A DNA stretch of 64,000 bases from DATFVJ01 sp963820395 (GTDB taxonomy: Bacteria > Actinomycetota > Actinomycetes > Streptosporangiales > Streptosporangiaceae), in assembly GCA_963820395.1 (NCBI GenBank), contig CAWGAE010000029.1, forward strand, positions 115,888 to 179,887. Reading direction: 5' to 3'. Position numbers and translations under genes: made by a program. This document shows, one piece after another, positions 52,485 to 60,563 of this stretch. Positions within the stretch are counted from its first letter, which is position 1; each line of letters begins with the position of its first letter. The notes under the pieces are model-generated. The model was not told the origin of the DNA. It searched no databases and saw only the letters and a program-made list of their open reading frames with translations.

Positions 52485-53802
52485 TAAGCGTCCTCCGCTA
52501 AATTAACTATGTTTGTGCGAGATGGTTGCCTACGGTTGTGGTATGGGACAACTGGTGGTGGTTGAGGAGCGGTTCTCGGAGATGCTCGCGGAGGTGCGCC
52601 CCCATCTGAACGAGCTGCAGTGGCGGCTGCTGCTGGGGGCGCAGGCGCGGTCGCTGGGCCGGGGCGGGATCAAGCGGGTGGCGGTGTTGGCCGGGGTTCA
52701 TCCGGACACGGTGGGCCGGGGAGCCCGGGAACTGGAGCGGGGCATTGAACCGGATGGCCGGGTTCGGCGGGGCGGGGCTGGGCGGCCAAGGGCCGAGGTG
52801 AATGCGGGGCTGGTGCCGGCGTTGAGCCGGCTGGTGGATCCGGCCACCCGCGGTGACCCGGAGTCGCCGCTGCGGTGGACGACCAAGTCGACGGAGAAGC
52901 TGGCTGGCGAGCTGGCGTCCGCGGGCCATCGGGTGTCTGCTGACACTGTCGGGCGGCTGCTGAAAGAGGACGGCTACAGCCTGCAGGGCAACGCCAAGAC
53001 GGTGGAGGGCCGCCAGCACCCGGACCGGGACGGCCAGTTCCGGCTCATCAACACGCTGGTGCGGGCGTTCCAGGCGGCCGGCGAGCCGGTGATCAGCGTG
53101 GACACCAAGAAGAAAGAGCTGGTCGGCAACTACCGGAACGGCGGGAAGGAATGGCATCCGGGCGGCCAGCCTGAACGGGTGCAGGTGCACGACTTCAAGG
53201 GCGAACTGGGCCGCGCTGTCCCCTACGGCGTCTATGACATGACAGCCAACGCCGGCTGGGTGAACGTCGGCACCGACGCCGACACCGGTGCTTTCGCGGT
53301 CGAGTCGATCCGCCGCTGGTGGGAGAACATCGGCAAGGCCGCCTACCCGCACGCCACCAGGCTGCTCATCACCGCTGACGCGGGCGGCTCCAACGGCAGC
53401 CGGCTGCGGCTGTGGAAGGTGGAACTGGCCAGGCTCGCGCAACAACTCGGCCTGCAGATCAGCGTGTCCCACTTCCCGCCGGGGACCTCGAAATGGAACC
53501 GGATCGAGCACCGGCTCTTCGCCCAGATCTCCATGAACTGGCGCGGCAGGCCGCTGACCAGCCACGAAGTCATCGTCGAGACGATCGCCGCGACCACAAC
53601 CAAGACCGGGCTGACCGTCCAGGCCGCCCTGGACACCGGCATCTACCAGAAGGGCATCAAGATCTCCGACAAGGAGATGAAGGCCCTGGAGCAAAACTCG
53701 ATCAGACGCCACGACTTCCACGGCGAGTGGAACTACACCCTCTTCCCCGCCCCGCTGCCGACACTCCCGGCATCACGGGAAGTTAATTCTCGGTGAGCCC
53801 TA
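52485..53802 (+). mobile_element. intact ISAzo13-family insertion sequence
   Basis: One transposase gene fills the element. Imperfect inverted ends share a core of AATTAACT and its complement AGTTAATT near 52501-52508 and 53781-53788. CTAAC is found just outside both ends (52480-52484 and 53800-53804), which may be a target-site duplication. Exact ends are uncertain by a few bases. Confidence 0.65.
52513..53796 (+). CDS. ISAzo13-family transposase
   Basis: 427 residues; the start may be the ATG at 52543 (MGQLVVVEER). The N-terminal half is an HTH region (KRVAVLAGVHPDTVGRGARE and VSADTVGRLLKEDGYSLQGN). The catalytic core has VISVDTKKKELVGNY (first Asp), LLITADAGGSNGSRLRLW (second Asp) and KWNRIEHRLFAQISMNWRGR (Glu), the Rhodopirellula-type DDE domain of this IS family. 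No frameshift is visible, so it may be active. Confidence 0.92.
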   Translation: MCEMVAYGCGMGQLVVVEERFSEMLAEVRPHLNELQWRLLLGAQARSLGRGGIKRVAVLAGVHPDTVGRGARELERGIEPDGRVRRGGAGRPRAEVNAGLVPALSRLVDPATRGDPESPLRWTTKSTEKLAGELASAGHRVSADTVGRLLKEDGYSLQGNAKTVEGRQHPDRDGQFRLINTLVRAFQAAGEPVISVDTKKKELVGNYRNGGKEWHPGGQPERVQVHDFKGELGRAVPYGVYDMTANAGWVNVGTDADTGAFAVESIRRWWENIGKAAYPHATRLLITADAGGSNGSRLRLWKVELARLAQQLGLQISVSHFPPGTSKWNRIEHRLFAQISMNWRGRPLTSHEVIVETIAATTTKTGLTVQAALDTGIYQKGIKISDKEMKALEQNSIRRHDFHGEWNYTLFPAPLPTLPASREVNSR

Positions 53803-54338
53803 ACGGTGTTTCCAGCGGTTCCAGTTACGTAGTCCCTGCGGCCAAGCGCGGTGCATGCGCCAAAGAAGCCTCATATCGCCGGATTATCTCGTTCGCGTCA
53901 GATCCGTGCCGCTGCGGCAGGCTCGCAGCCTCCTTTGACTCGCGCCGGAATGCCGCAAGGTCGCCATCGCCGCCGGCCGCCGTGGCCGTGCCTGCCGGCC
54001 CGGGCGCCATGCATACAATTCGGGATCGCCCGCAGCCGCCAACCGCACCGCGTCACCGAGTTCCGGATCGAACGACACGCTCATCTTGTCGACCTTCACA
54101 CCATTATCCTGACTTCGGGTACCCGGTCGGCGGCGACCCCGACGCGCCGAGCACGCTGGATCACCGAAGGCAAGCGCCGGCAGGCGATCGGGCCGGCAGC
54201 TCCTACGCGGTAGCAGCCCATTACCGCGCGACAGGAGCATGCCGGGCACGTTTCTGTTCGCAAGTCGAGGTCAAAGCGCCGCCTATCATCTTAATCGCGC
54301 TCGTGGCGGGGTCGGCGGACCCTGCGGCAAGGCTCGGG
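53803..54338. other. intergenic with antitoxin remnant
   Basis: 536 bases between the IS and the repeat array that precedes the DUF488 gene. Apart from the minus-strand antitoxin-like remnant described separately, no gene is recognisable. Confidence 0.3.
53890..54099 (-). pseudogene. remnant of type II antitoxin-like protein
   Basis: From GTG 54099 the minus strand reads VKVDKMSVSFDPELGDAVRL, the start of a common actinobacterial antitoxin-type family. After ~25 residues the similarity is lost and the frame becomes Arg-rich, so the C-terminal part has decayed or is frameshifted. No toxin gene is next to it. Confidence 0.45.
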
Positions 54339-54392
54339 TTCGCCACCGACGGCAGGTTCGTCACCGACGGCAGGTTCGTCACCGACGGCAGG
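54339..54392. repeat. three 18-bp tandem repeats just before a ribosome binding site
   Basis: TTCGTCACCGACGGCAGG (first copy TTCGCC) is repeated three times and ends directly at AAGGAGGCCCGG of the DUF488 gene. Confidence 0.92.
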
Positions 54393-54404
54393 AAGGAGGC
54401 CCGG

Positions 54405-54767
54405 ATGGACGGGCGCATACGGCTGCGTCGGATATACGACGACCCGTCATCTGAGGACGGCACGAGAGTACTCGTCGACCGGGTATGGCCGCGTGGGCTC
54501 AGCAAGGAGGCGGCCCACCTGGACGAGTGGGCCAAGGATGTCTCGCCGTCGAGCCAGTTGCGCAGATGGTACGGTCACGATCCGGACAAGTTCGACGAGT
54601 TCCGCCGCCGCTACCACGCCGAGCTAGCCGAACCCGGGCCCAAGGCGGCCCTCGACCGGCTGCGTGCCGTGGCCCACTCAGGGACCATTACGCTGCTCAC
54701 CGCCACCAAGGACATCGACCGCAGCCAAGCGGCCGTACTCGCCGAGGAACTGCGCCAGCCAGGCTGA
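54405..54767 (+). CDS. DUF488 family protein
   Basis: 120 residues from the ATG at 54405, with GGAAGGAGG upstream. The pattern RVLVDRVWPRGLSKEAAHLD, then WAKDVSPSSQLRRWYGHDPD and GTITLLTATKDIDRSQAAVL is that of the short DUF488 group (YeaO-like). Members are small cytosolic proteins, sometimes near redox or metal genes, with no established activity. The 3' end is 31 bases from the convergent NADH dehydrogenase stop. Confidence 0.88.
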   Translation: MDGRIRLRRIYDDPSSEDGTRVLVDRVWPRGLSKEAAHLDEWAKDVSPSSQLRRWYGHDPDKFDEFRRRYHAELAEPGPKAALDRLRAVAHSGTITLLTATKDIDRSQAAVLAEELRQPG

Positions 54768-54797
54768 CGATTCAACCGGCATCGATCACGGCCCCGA

Positions 54798-56186
54798 TCA
54801 GGTTCCGGATCCAGCGGGCCGGTCGGGGTTGTCGAGCGGCTGCCCGTCGGTTCGGTAGTAAATGTCGGTGTGCTCGGCGGCGACGAGCCCGGAGTGCTCT
54901 TGCCGGATCAGGCCCAGCTGGACGAACTGGCGGTGCTCGATGACGTCGTTGAACCAGTCGGTGGCCACTCGCAGCCGGCCCGCGGGAAGGGCGTAGAGGT
55001 GGTAAGCGCGGGTGAGAATCTTGGCCGGGACGCCGGACAGCGGAACATGCAACGGGTTGGCGACGGCCTGCCAGCCACCGAGGTCGACGACGAAGCCGAG
55101 GTCGCGATGCTTGTACGCCTTGCGGGTCCCGTGGCCTATGGAGGCGGCGGCATTGCGCGCCACGGCAGCGCCATGCCGCTGCGCATGCTGGGCGGTCATC
55201 GGCGTCAGACGCCCGGGTTTGCGGAGATCAGGCACCGCGGCGGCGTCGCCCGCCGCGAAGACGTGCGGGTGACCGGGAACGGTGAGGAATTCGTCAACAA
55301 CGATGCGGCCTTTGACGGTGTCCAGCCCGAGCGCTCTGGTGAGGGGGCCAGGTGTGACCCCGACGCACCACACCAGCGTGTGGGTGGGCACTGTGGTGCC
55401 GTCCGAGAGCCGGACCCATCGGTCGGTGATCTCTTCGACGGTGGTCTCCAGACGGACGTCGAGCCCGCGTTGGCGCAGGATACGCAGCGCCGGGACACCG
55501 AGCCGCGGGCCTAGCTCGGGCAGCACACCCGACGCGCCGTCGACAAGCAACCAGCGCAGCTCGTCGTGGCGGATGCGGGGGTAGCGGCGCAGTGCGGCCC
55601 GGGTGAACAGCTGTCCCTGGGCGGCCATTTCGGTGCCCGTATAGCCGGCGCCGACCACGACGAACGTGCACCGGGCCCGGCGCTGTGCGGGGTCGTTACT
55701 CGCGTCGGCCAACTCCATCTGCCCGAGGATGTGATCACGCAGGTACAGGGCCTCGGCGATGTTCTTGAACCCCTTGGCGTGCTCAGTAACCCCGGGGAGC
55801 GGCAGCGTGCGGGACACGCTGCCCGGCGCGAGCACCAGCCGGTCCCAGGCGATCTCCCGTCGCTGCTCCTCCGGATCGACCACGGTGAGAGTGCGGTCGG
55901 CAAGATCGACACCGACAGCGTAGCCGGGGACAAGCCGCGTGCGCCGCAGCGTGGAGGACAGCGATACGGCAATGTGCCGCGGATCCACGACGCCCGCGCC
56001 GACCTCCGGCAGCAGCGATAGGTAGGGCATGTAGTCCGTCGGCGAGATGATGACTATCTCTGCGGCCTCGGCCGGCAGCCGGCGCTCAAGGCCGCGGGCG
56101 CAGTGGTACCCGGCGAAACCCGCGCCGACGATCACTATCCGGAGCCGTGCACCCAGCCGACCGGCTCTGGACCTGTCCTCATCCAT
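54798..56186 (-). CDS. ndh: type II NADH dehydrogenase (NDH-2)
   Basis: 462 residues. GAAGGAGGTCCGC precedes the ATG at 56186. FAD motif LRIVIVGAGFAGYHCARGLE (~15-35), second dinucleotide motif CTFVVVGAGYTGTEMAAQGQ (~175-195) and the FAD-binding VFAAGDAAAVPDLRKPGR confirm the family. LVWCVGVTPGPLTRALGLDT and a C-terminal membrane-associating region (AYHLYALPAGRLRVATDWFN) follow. NDH-2 transfers electrons from NADH to menaquinone without pumping protons. It is divergent from narGHJI, so it may feed the nitrate reductase. Confidence 0.9.
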   Translation of the reverse strand: MDEDRSRAGRLGARLRIVIVGAGFAGYHCARGLERRLPAEAAEIVIISPTDYMPYLSLLPEVGAGVVDPRHIAVSLSSTLRRTRLVPGYAVGVDLADRTLTVVDPEEQRREIAWDRLVLAPGSVSRTLPLPGVTEHAKGFKNIAEALYLRDHILGQMELADASNDPAQRRARCTFVVVGAGYTGTEMAAQGQLFTRAALRRYPRIRHDELRWLLVDGASGVLPELGPRLGVPALRILRQRGLDVRLETTVEEITDRWVRLSDGTTVPTHTLVWCVGVTPGPLTRALGLDTVKGRIVVDEFLTVPGHPHVFAAGDAAAVPDLRKPGRLTPMTAQHAQRHGAAVARNAAASIGHGTRKAYKHRDLGFVVDLGGWQAVANPLHVPLSGVPAKILTRAYHLYALPAGRLRVATDWFNDVIEHRQFVQLGLIRQEHSGLVAAEHTDIYYRTDGQPLDNPDRPAGSGT

Positions 56187-56602
56187 GCGGACCTCCTTCC
56201 GTGTGGCTTCTCCAGCCAGGGCACAATCCCGCGCTGCGAATGCACTCTTCGGCCTCGGCCCGGAGGTAGGGGCGCCCGCCGTGTTCCGGGTTCTGGTCCC
56301 TGTGTTCCGCCAGCATGCCACGGCCCCGTCGTGGGGCGCCGACGCCCTCGGCGGACACCTCAACCGCCAGCGCCACGATCGCCTTGACGTGCGGCAAACA
56401 CCAAGGAGCCGGCCGCGCCGTTGTCAGGCCATGGTGGCCGCACCTTGTAATTTGCTCCTTGCCGGTAGTAAAAACAAACCAAGCGATCCCGGAGGCCGCT
56501 GGGCAATCGTGACGGCGGTGGCGCAGGTGGCAGGCGCGCGCGTGGAACTGTGCGTTTGACCGCGCGTTGAGCTCGGGGCACCGCAAGAACCGAGGTGGTC
56601 GC
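56187..56602. promoter_or_regulatory. divergent ndh/nar promoter region
   Basis: 416 bases shared by the two start regions. A possible sigma-A type promoter toward narG is TTGTAA - 18 nt - TAAAAA at about 56450-56480 in an AT-rich patch. No clear FNR or NarL site was recognised. An 87-base minus-strand open frame upstream of ndh is not counted as a gene. Confidence 0.35.
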
Positions 56603-59600
56603 ATGACCGAGCCGACATCCCGGCCCGCCACCGGCGGGCGCGGGGATGATGATCGGGGCGGCCCCGCCCGCGCCGCGGATGCCGGGCACCGCCGTGACCT
56701 GCTGGCGCCGCTGCTACCCGGCGGCGAGCCGGTCGAGCAACTGCTGCGGCGGGCGCAGTTCTTCGTGCCCGGCACCCCGTCCGGCGACTACCGCGAGGTG
56801 CACAGGCAGGGCGGGCGCGGCGCGGACGACTTCTACCGCGAACGGTGGCGGCACGACAAGGTCGTGCGGTCCACGCACGGGGTGAACTGCACCGGGTCGT
56901 GCTCGTGGAAGGTCTACGTCAAGGACGGGATCATCACCTGGGAGACCCAGCAGACCGACTATCCGTCGGTGGGCCCGGACTCGCCCGAGTACGAGCCGCG
57001 CGGGTGCCCACGGGGCGCGTCCTTCTCTTGGTACACCTACTCCCCCGCGCGGATTCGGTTCCCCTATGCGCGGGGCCAGCTGCTGGAGATCTGGCGGGAG
57101 GCGCGGGACCGGCTGGGTGATCCGGTGGCGGCATGGGCGGAGATCACCAGCGATCCGGAGCGCGCCGCACGCTACAAGAACGCGCGCGGCAAGGGCGGGT
57201 TCGTGCGGTCGTCCTGGCCGGAGGTCAGTGAGCTGATCGCCGCCGCCCACGTGCACACGATCAAGAGCTACGGCCCGGACCGGGTGGTGGGATTCTCCCC
57301 GATTCCGGCGATGTCGCAGGTCTCCTACGCGGCGGGCACCCGGTTCCTTTCGATGATCGGCGGCACGATCCTGTCTTTCTACGACTGGTACGCGGACATG
57401 CCGATCGCCTCACCGCAGGTGTTCGGCGACCAGACCGACGTGCCCGAGTCCGGGGACTGGTGGAACTCGACGTACCTGGTCATCTGGGGCACCAATCTGC
57501 CGATCACCCGCACGCCGGACGCGCACTTCATGACCGAGGCCCGCTACCGGGGGCAGAAGGTCGTCGTGGTCAGCCCCGACTACTCCGACCACACCAAGTT
57601 CGCCGACGACTGGCTGGCGGCGGCGCCGGGCACCGACGGCGCGCTCGCGATGGCGATGGGGCACGTCATCCTCAGCGAGTTCTTCCGCGACCGGCAGGTG
57701 CCCTACTTCACCGATTACGTCAAGACCTATACCGATCTGCCGTTCCTGGTGACCCTGCGTGAACACGAGGGCGGTTATGTCCCCGCCGGGTTCCTGACCG
57801 CGGCGGACCTCGGCGACGCCGCAGAGGGCGCCGTGCACAAGACCGTGCTGCTCGACGCGGCCACCGGGCAGCCGCGCGTGCCGAACGGGTCACTCGGATT
57901 CCGCTTCTCCCCGGCCGGGCAGGGCCGCTGGAACCTCGATCTGGCCGGGGTAGAACCGGTGCTGACCCTTTACGGCCGCGCGGATGCGGTCCCCGTGGAC
58001 CTGCCGCTGTTCGACGGGGGAAAGACCGAGGGCGGAACGGTCATCCGCCGCGGGGTCCCGGTGACACGCGTCGGAGGTCACCTGGTCACGACGGTCTTCG
58101 ATCTGCTCATGACCCAGTACGCGGTGCGCCGCGACGGCCTGCCCGGCGAGTGGCCTGACGGCTACGACGACCCGCGCCCCTACACCCCCGGCTGGCAGGA
58201 GCGGATCACCTCGGTGCCGGCCGCGGCCGCCGCCCGGGTCGCGCGCGAGTTCGCCCGAAACGCGGAACTGTCACGGGGCCGTTCGATGATCAGTATGGGG
58301 GCCGGCACCAACCACTGGTACCACTCCGACCAGATTTACCGCACGTTCTTCACGCTGACGATGCTCTGCGGGTGCCAGGGGGTCAACGGCGGCGGCTGGG
58401 CTCACTACGTGGGGCAGGAGAAAGTCCGGCCGTTCACCGGCTGGTCGACGCTGGCGTTCGCGCTCGACTGGCAGCGGCCGACCCGGCACATGACCGGCAC
58501 ATCATTTTTCTACCTGCACACCGACCAGTGGCGGTACGAGCACTTCGGCGCGGCCGAACTAGCCAGCCCGCTTGGCCGCGGCCTGTTCGCCGGCCGCGGC
58601 TTTGCCGACTGCCTGGCGGTGGCCGGGCGGCTGGGCTGGACGCCGTCGCATCCGGCCTTCGACCGCAACCCGCTTGACCTCGCCGACGAGGCCAGCCGGG
58701 CCGTGCCGGTCGGCGCCCATGTGGTCGGCGAGCTGAGGGCCTGGCCGAATTTCGCCTGCGAGGATCCGGACGACCCGCGTAACTTCCCGCGGGTGCTGAC
58801 GGTGTGGCGGGCCAACCTGCTCGGCTCGTCGGGCAAGGGCATCGAGTACTTCATGCGGCACCTGCTCGGCGTCGAAGACGCTGTCCGCGCCGCGGAGTCG
58901 CCGCCGGGCCTGCGCCCGGCCGAAGTCAAGTGGCGCGAGCAGGCACCCCGCGGCAAGCTCGACCTGCTCACCACCATCGATTTCCGCATGACCAGCACCT
59001 GCACGTACGCCGACATCGTGCTCCCCGCCGCCACCTGGTACGAGAAGCACGACATCTCGACCACGGACATGCACCCGTTCGTACACTCGTTCAACCCAGC
59101 GATCGCGCCGCCGTGGCAGACCCGCACCGACTTCGACGCGTTCACCCTGATCGCCAGGGACTTCTCCAGGCTCGCCGCCCGGCATCTGGGCACCAGGACC
59201 GACGTGATCGCCGCGCCGCTCATGCACGACACACCGGACGAACTGGCCCAGCCGGGTGGCCGGGTGCGGGACTGGCGGGCCGGCGAGTGCGAGCCGCTGC
59301 CCGGGGTCAGCATGCCGAAGCTGGTCGCGGTCGAGCGGGACTACGGCGCGGTCGCGGACAAGATGGCCGCCCTCGGCCCGCTTGTGGACACGCTCGGCAC
59401 CACCACCAAGGGCGTCACCTGGGTACCCGCCGACGCCGTCGACTACCTGCGCAGGGCCAACGGCGTCGTGCGCGGTGGCATTGCCGGCGGCCGCCCGTCG
59501 CTGGCCCGGGACGTGCAGCTCGCCGAGGCCATCCTGGCGCTTTCCGGCACGACGAACGGCCAGGTCGCGGTGCAGGCCTGGCGGCAACTGGAGCAACGTA

Positions 59601-60370
59601 CCGGGGTGCCGCTCGCCGACCTCGCGGCCGAACGCGCGGATGAGCAGATTACCTTCGCGGATACGCAGGTGCAGCCGCGTGCGGTGATCACCTCGCCGGA
59701 GTGGTCGGGCAGCGAGACCGGCGGCAGGCGGTACTCACCGTTCGTGGTCAACGTCGAGCGGAAGAAGCCGTGGCACACGCTGACCGGGCGGATGCACTTC
59801 TTCCTCGATCACGACTGGATTAAGGAGTACGGCGAGAGCCTGCCGACCTACCGGCCGCCGCTCGACTACGCCAGGCACTTCGGCGAGCAAGGCATCGGTG
59901 ACGCTGGCCGGCCAGAGATCACCGTCAGGTACCTCACTCCGCACTCGAAATGGTCGATCCACTCCGAGTACCAGGACAACCTGCACATGCTGCGGCTGTT
60001 CCGCGGCGGCCCGGTGATCTGGATGAGCCCGGACGACGCGGCAAAGATCGGCGTGGCCGACAACGACTGGATCGAGGCCTACAACCGCAACGGGGTCGTG
60101 GTCTGCCGCGCGGTGGTCACCCACCGGATGCCGCGGGGCACCGTGTTCATGTACCACGCCAAGGATAGGCACCTGATGACGCCACGCTCGGAGATCTCCG
60201 GCTGGCACGGCGGGGGGGACAACTCACTCACCCGGCTGGTCATCAAGCCGACTCACATGATCGGCGGCTACGGTCAGCTGTCGTTCGCCTTCAACTACTA
60301 CGGGCCCACCGGCAACCAGCGCGACGAGGTCGCCGTCATCCGCCGCCGCAGCCAGGAAGTGCAGTTTTGA
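56603..60370 (+). CDS. narG: respiratory nitrate reductase alpha subunit
   Basis: 1255 residues, typical for NarG (~1200-1250). NarG holds the Mo-bis-MGD cofactor and the FS0 cluster and reduces nitrate to nitrite on the cytosolic side. FS0 is bound by HGVNCTGSCSWKVYV and the later EPRGCPRGASF; YDWYADMPIASPQVFGDQTD and TDVPESGDWWNSTYLVIWGT carry the cofactor site with the Asp ligand in the family. TAFTWYEKHD-like and HSEYQDNLHMLRLFRGGPVI C-terminal motifs are present. The ATG at 56603 follows GAGGTGG. The stop at 60370 overlaps an ATG (TGATG) that begins the leader repeat. Confidence 0.97.
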   Translation: MTEPTSRPATGGRGDDDRGGPARAADAGHRRDLLAPLLPGGEPVEQLLRRAQFFVPGTPSGDYREVHRQGGRGADDFYRERWRHDKVVRSTHGVNCTGSCSWKVYVKDGIITWETQQTDYPSVGPDSPEYEPRGCPRGASFSWYTYSPARIRFPYARGQLLEIWREARDRLGDPVAAWAEITSDPERAARYKNARGKGGFVRSSWPEVSELIAAAHVHTIKSYGPDRVVGFSPIPAMSQVSYAAGTRFLSMIGGTILSFYDWYADMPIASPQVFGDQTDVPESGDWWNSTYLVIWGTNLPITRTPDAHFMTEARYRGQKVVVVSPDYSDHTKFADDWLAAAPGTDGALAMAMGHVILSEFFRDRQVPYFTDYVKTYTDLPFLVTLREHEGGYVPAGFLTAADLGDAAEGAVHKTVLLDAATGQPRVPNGSLGFRFSPAGQGRWNLDLAGVEPVLTLYGRADAVPVDLPLFDGGKTEGGTVIRRGVPVTRVGGHLVTTVFDLLMTQYAVRRDGLPGEWPDGYDDPRPYTPGWQERITSVPAAAAARVAREFARNAELSRGRSMISMGAGTNHWYHSDQIYRTFFTLTMLCGCQGVNGGGWAHYVGQEKVRPFTGWSTLAFALDWQRPTRHMTGTSFFYLHTDQWRYEHFGAAELASPLGRGLFAGRGFADCLAVAGRLGWTPSHPAFDRNPLDLADEASRAVPVGAHVVGELRAWPNFACEDPDDPRNFPRVLTVWRANLLGSSGKGIEYFMRHLLGVEDAVRAAESPPGLRPAEVKWREQAPRGKLDLLTTIDFRMTSTCTYADIVLPAATWYEKHDISTTDMHPFVHSFNPAIAPPWQTRTDFDAFTLIARDFSRLAARHLGTRTDVIAAPLMHDTPDELAQPGGRVRDWRAGECEPLPGVSMPKLVAVERDYGAVADKMAALGPLVDTLGTTTKGVTWVPADAVDYLRRANGVVRGGIAGGRPSLARDVQLAEAILALSGTTNGQVAVQAWRQLEQRTGVPLADLAAERADEQITFADTQVQPRAVITSPEWSGSETGGRRYSPFVVNVERKKPWHTLTGRMHFFLDHDWIKEYGESLPTYRPPLDYARHFGEQGIGDAGRPEITVRYLTPHSKWSIHSEYQDNLHMLRLFRGGPVIWMSPDDAAKIGVADNDWIEAYNRNGVVVCRAVVTHRMPRGTVFMYHAKDRHLMTPRSEISGWHGGGDNSLTRLVIKPTHMIGGYGQLSFAFNYYGPTGNQRDEVAVIRRRSQEVQF

Positions 60371-60563
60371 TGCCCCGGAGCGGAGCGACCCGATGCGACC
60401 GGAGCGGAGCGACCCGATGCGACCGGAGCGGAGCGACCCGATGCGACCGGAGCGGAGCGACCCGATGCGACCGGAGCGGAGCGACCCGATGCGACCGGAG
60501 CGGAGCGACCCGATGCGACCGGAGCGGAGCGACCCGATGAAAGCGACCGGAGCGACCCGATGA
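60370..60563. repeat. seven-ATG 24-bp tandem array between narG and narH
   Basis: ATGCGACCGGAGCGGAGCGA plus CCCG is repeated with ATGs at 60393, 60417, 60441, 60465, 60489, 60513 and 60537. Each ATG has GGAG seven bases upstream. The first unit (60370-60392) is one base shorter and so out of phase. The frame from 60393 gives MRPERSDP six times, then MKATGATR and a TGA at 60561-60563, overlapping the narH ATG (60560) as ATGA. Confidence 0.93.
60393..60563 (+). CDS. putative leader peptide coupled to narH
   Basis: A 56-codon frame with seven possible starts, each with its own GGAG site, runs through the repeat array and ends overlapping narH (ATGA). Its product is six MRPERSDP octapeptides plus MKATGATR. 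It may serve to deliver ribosomes to narH by termination-reinitiation. Expression of a stable peptide is unproven; the frame could be only a by-product of the repeat. Confidence 0.4.
   Translation: MRPERSDPMRPERSDPMRPERSDPMRPERSDPMRPERSDPMRPERSDPMKATGATR

Noticed and set aside
52507..53721. Minus-strand 404-residue frame antisense to the transposase
   Set aside because: The plus strand encodes a complete DDE transposase.
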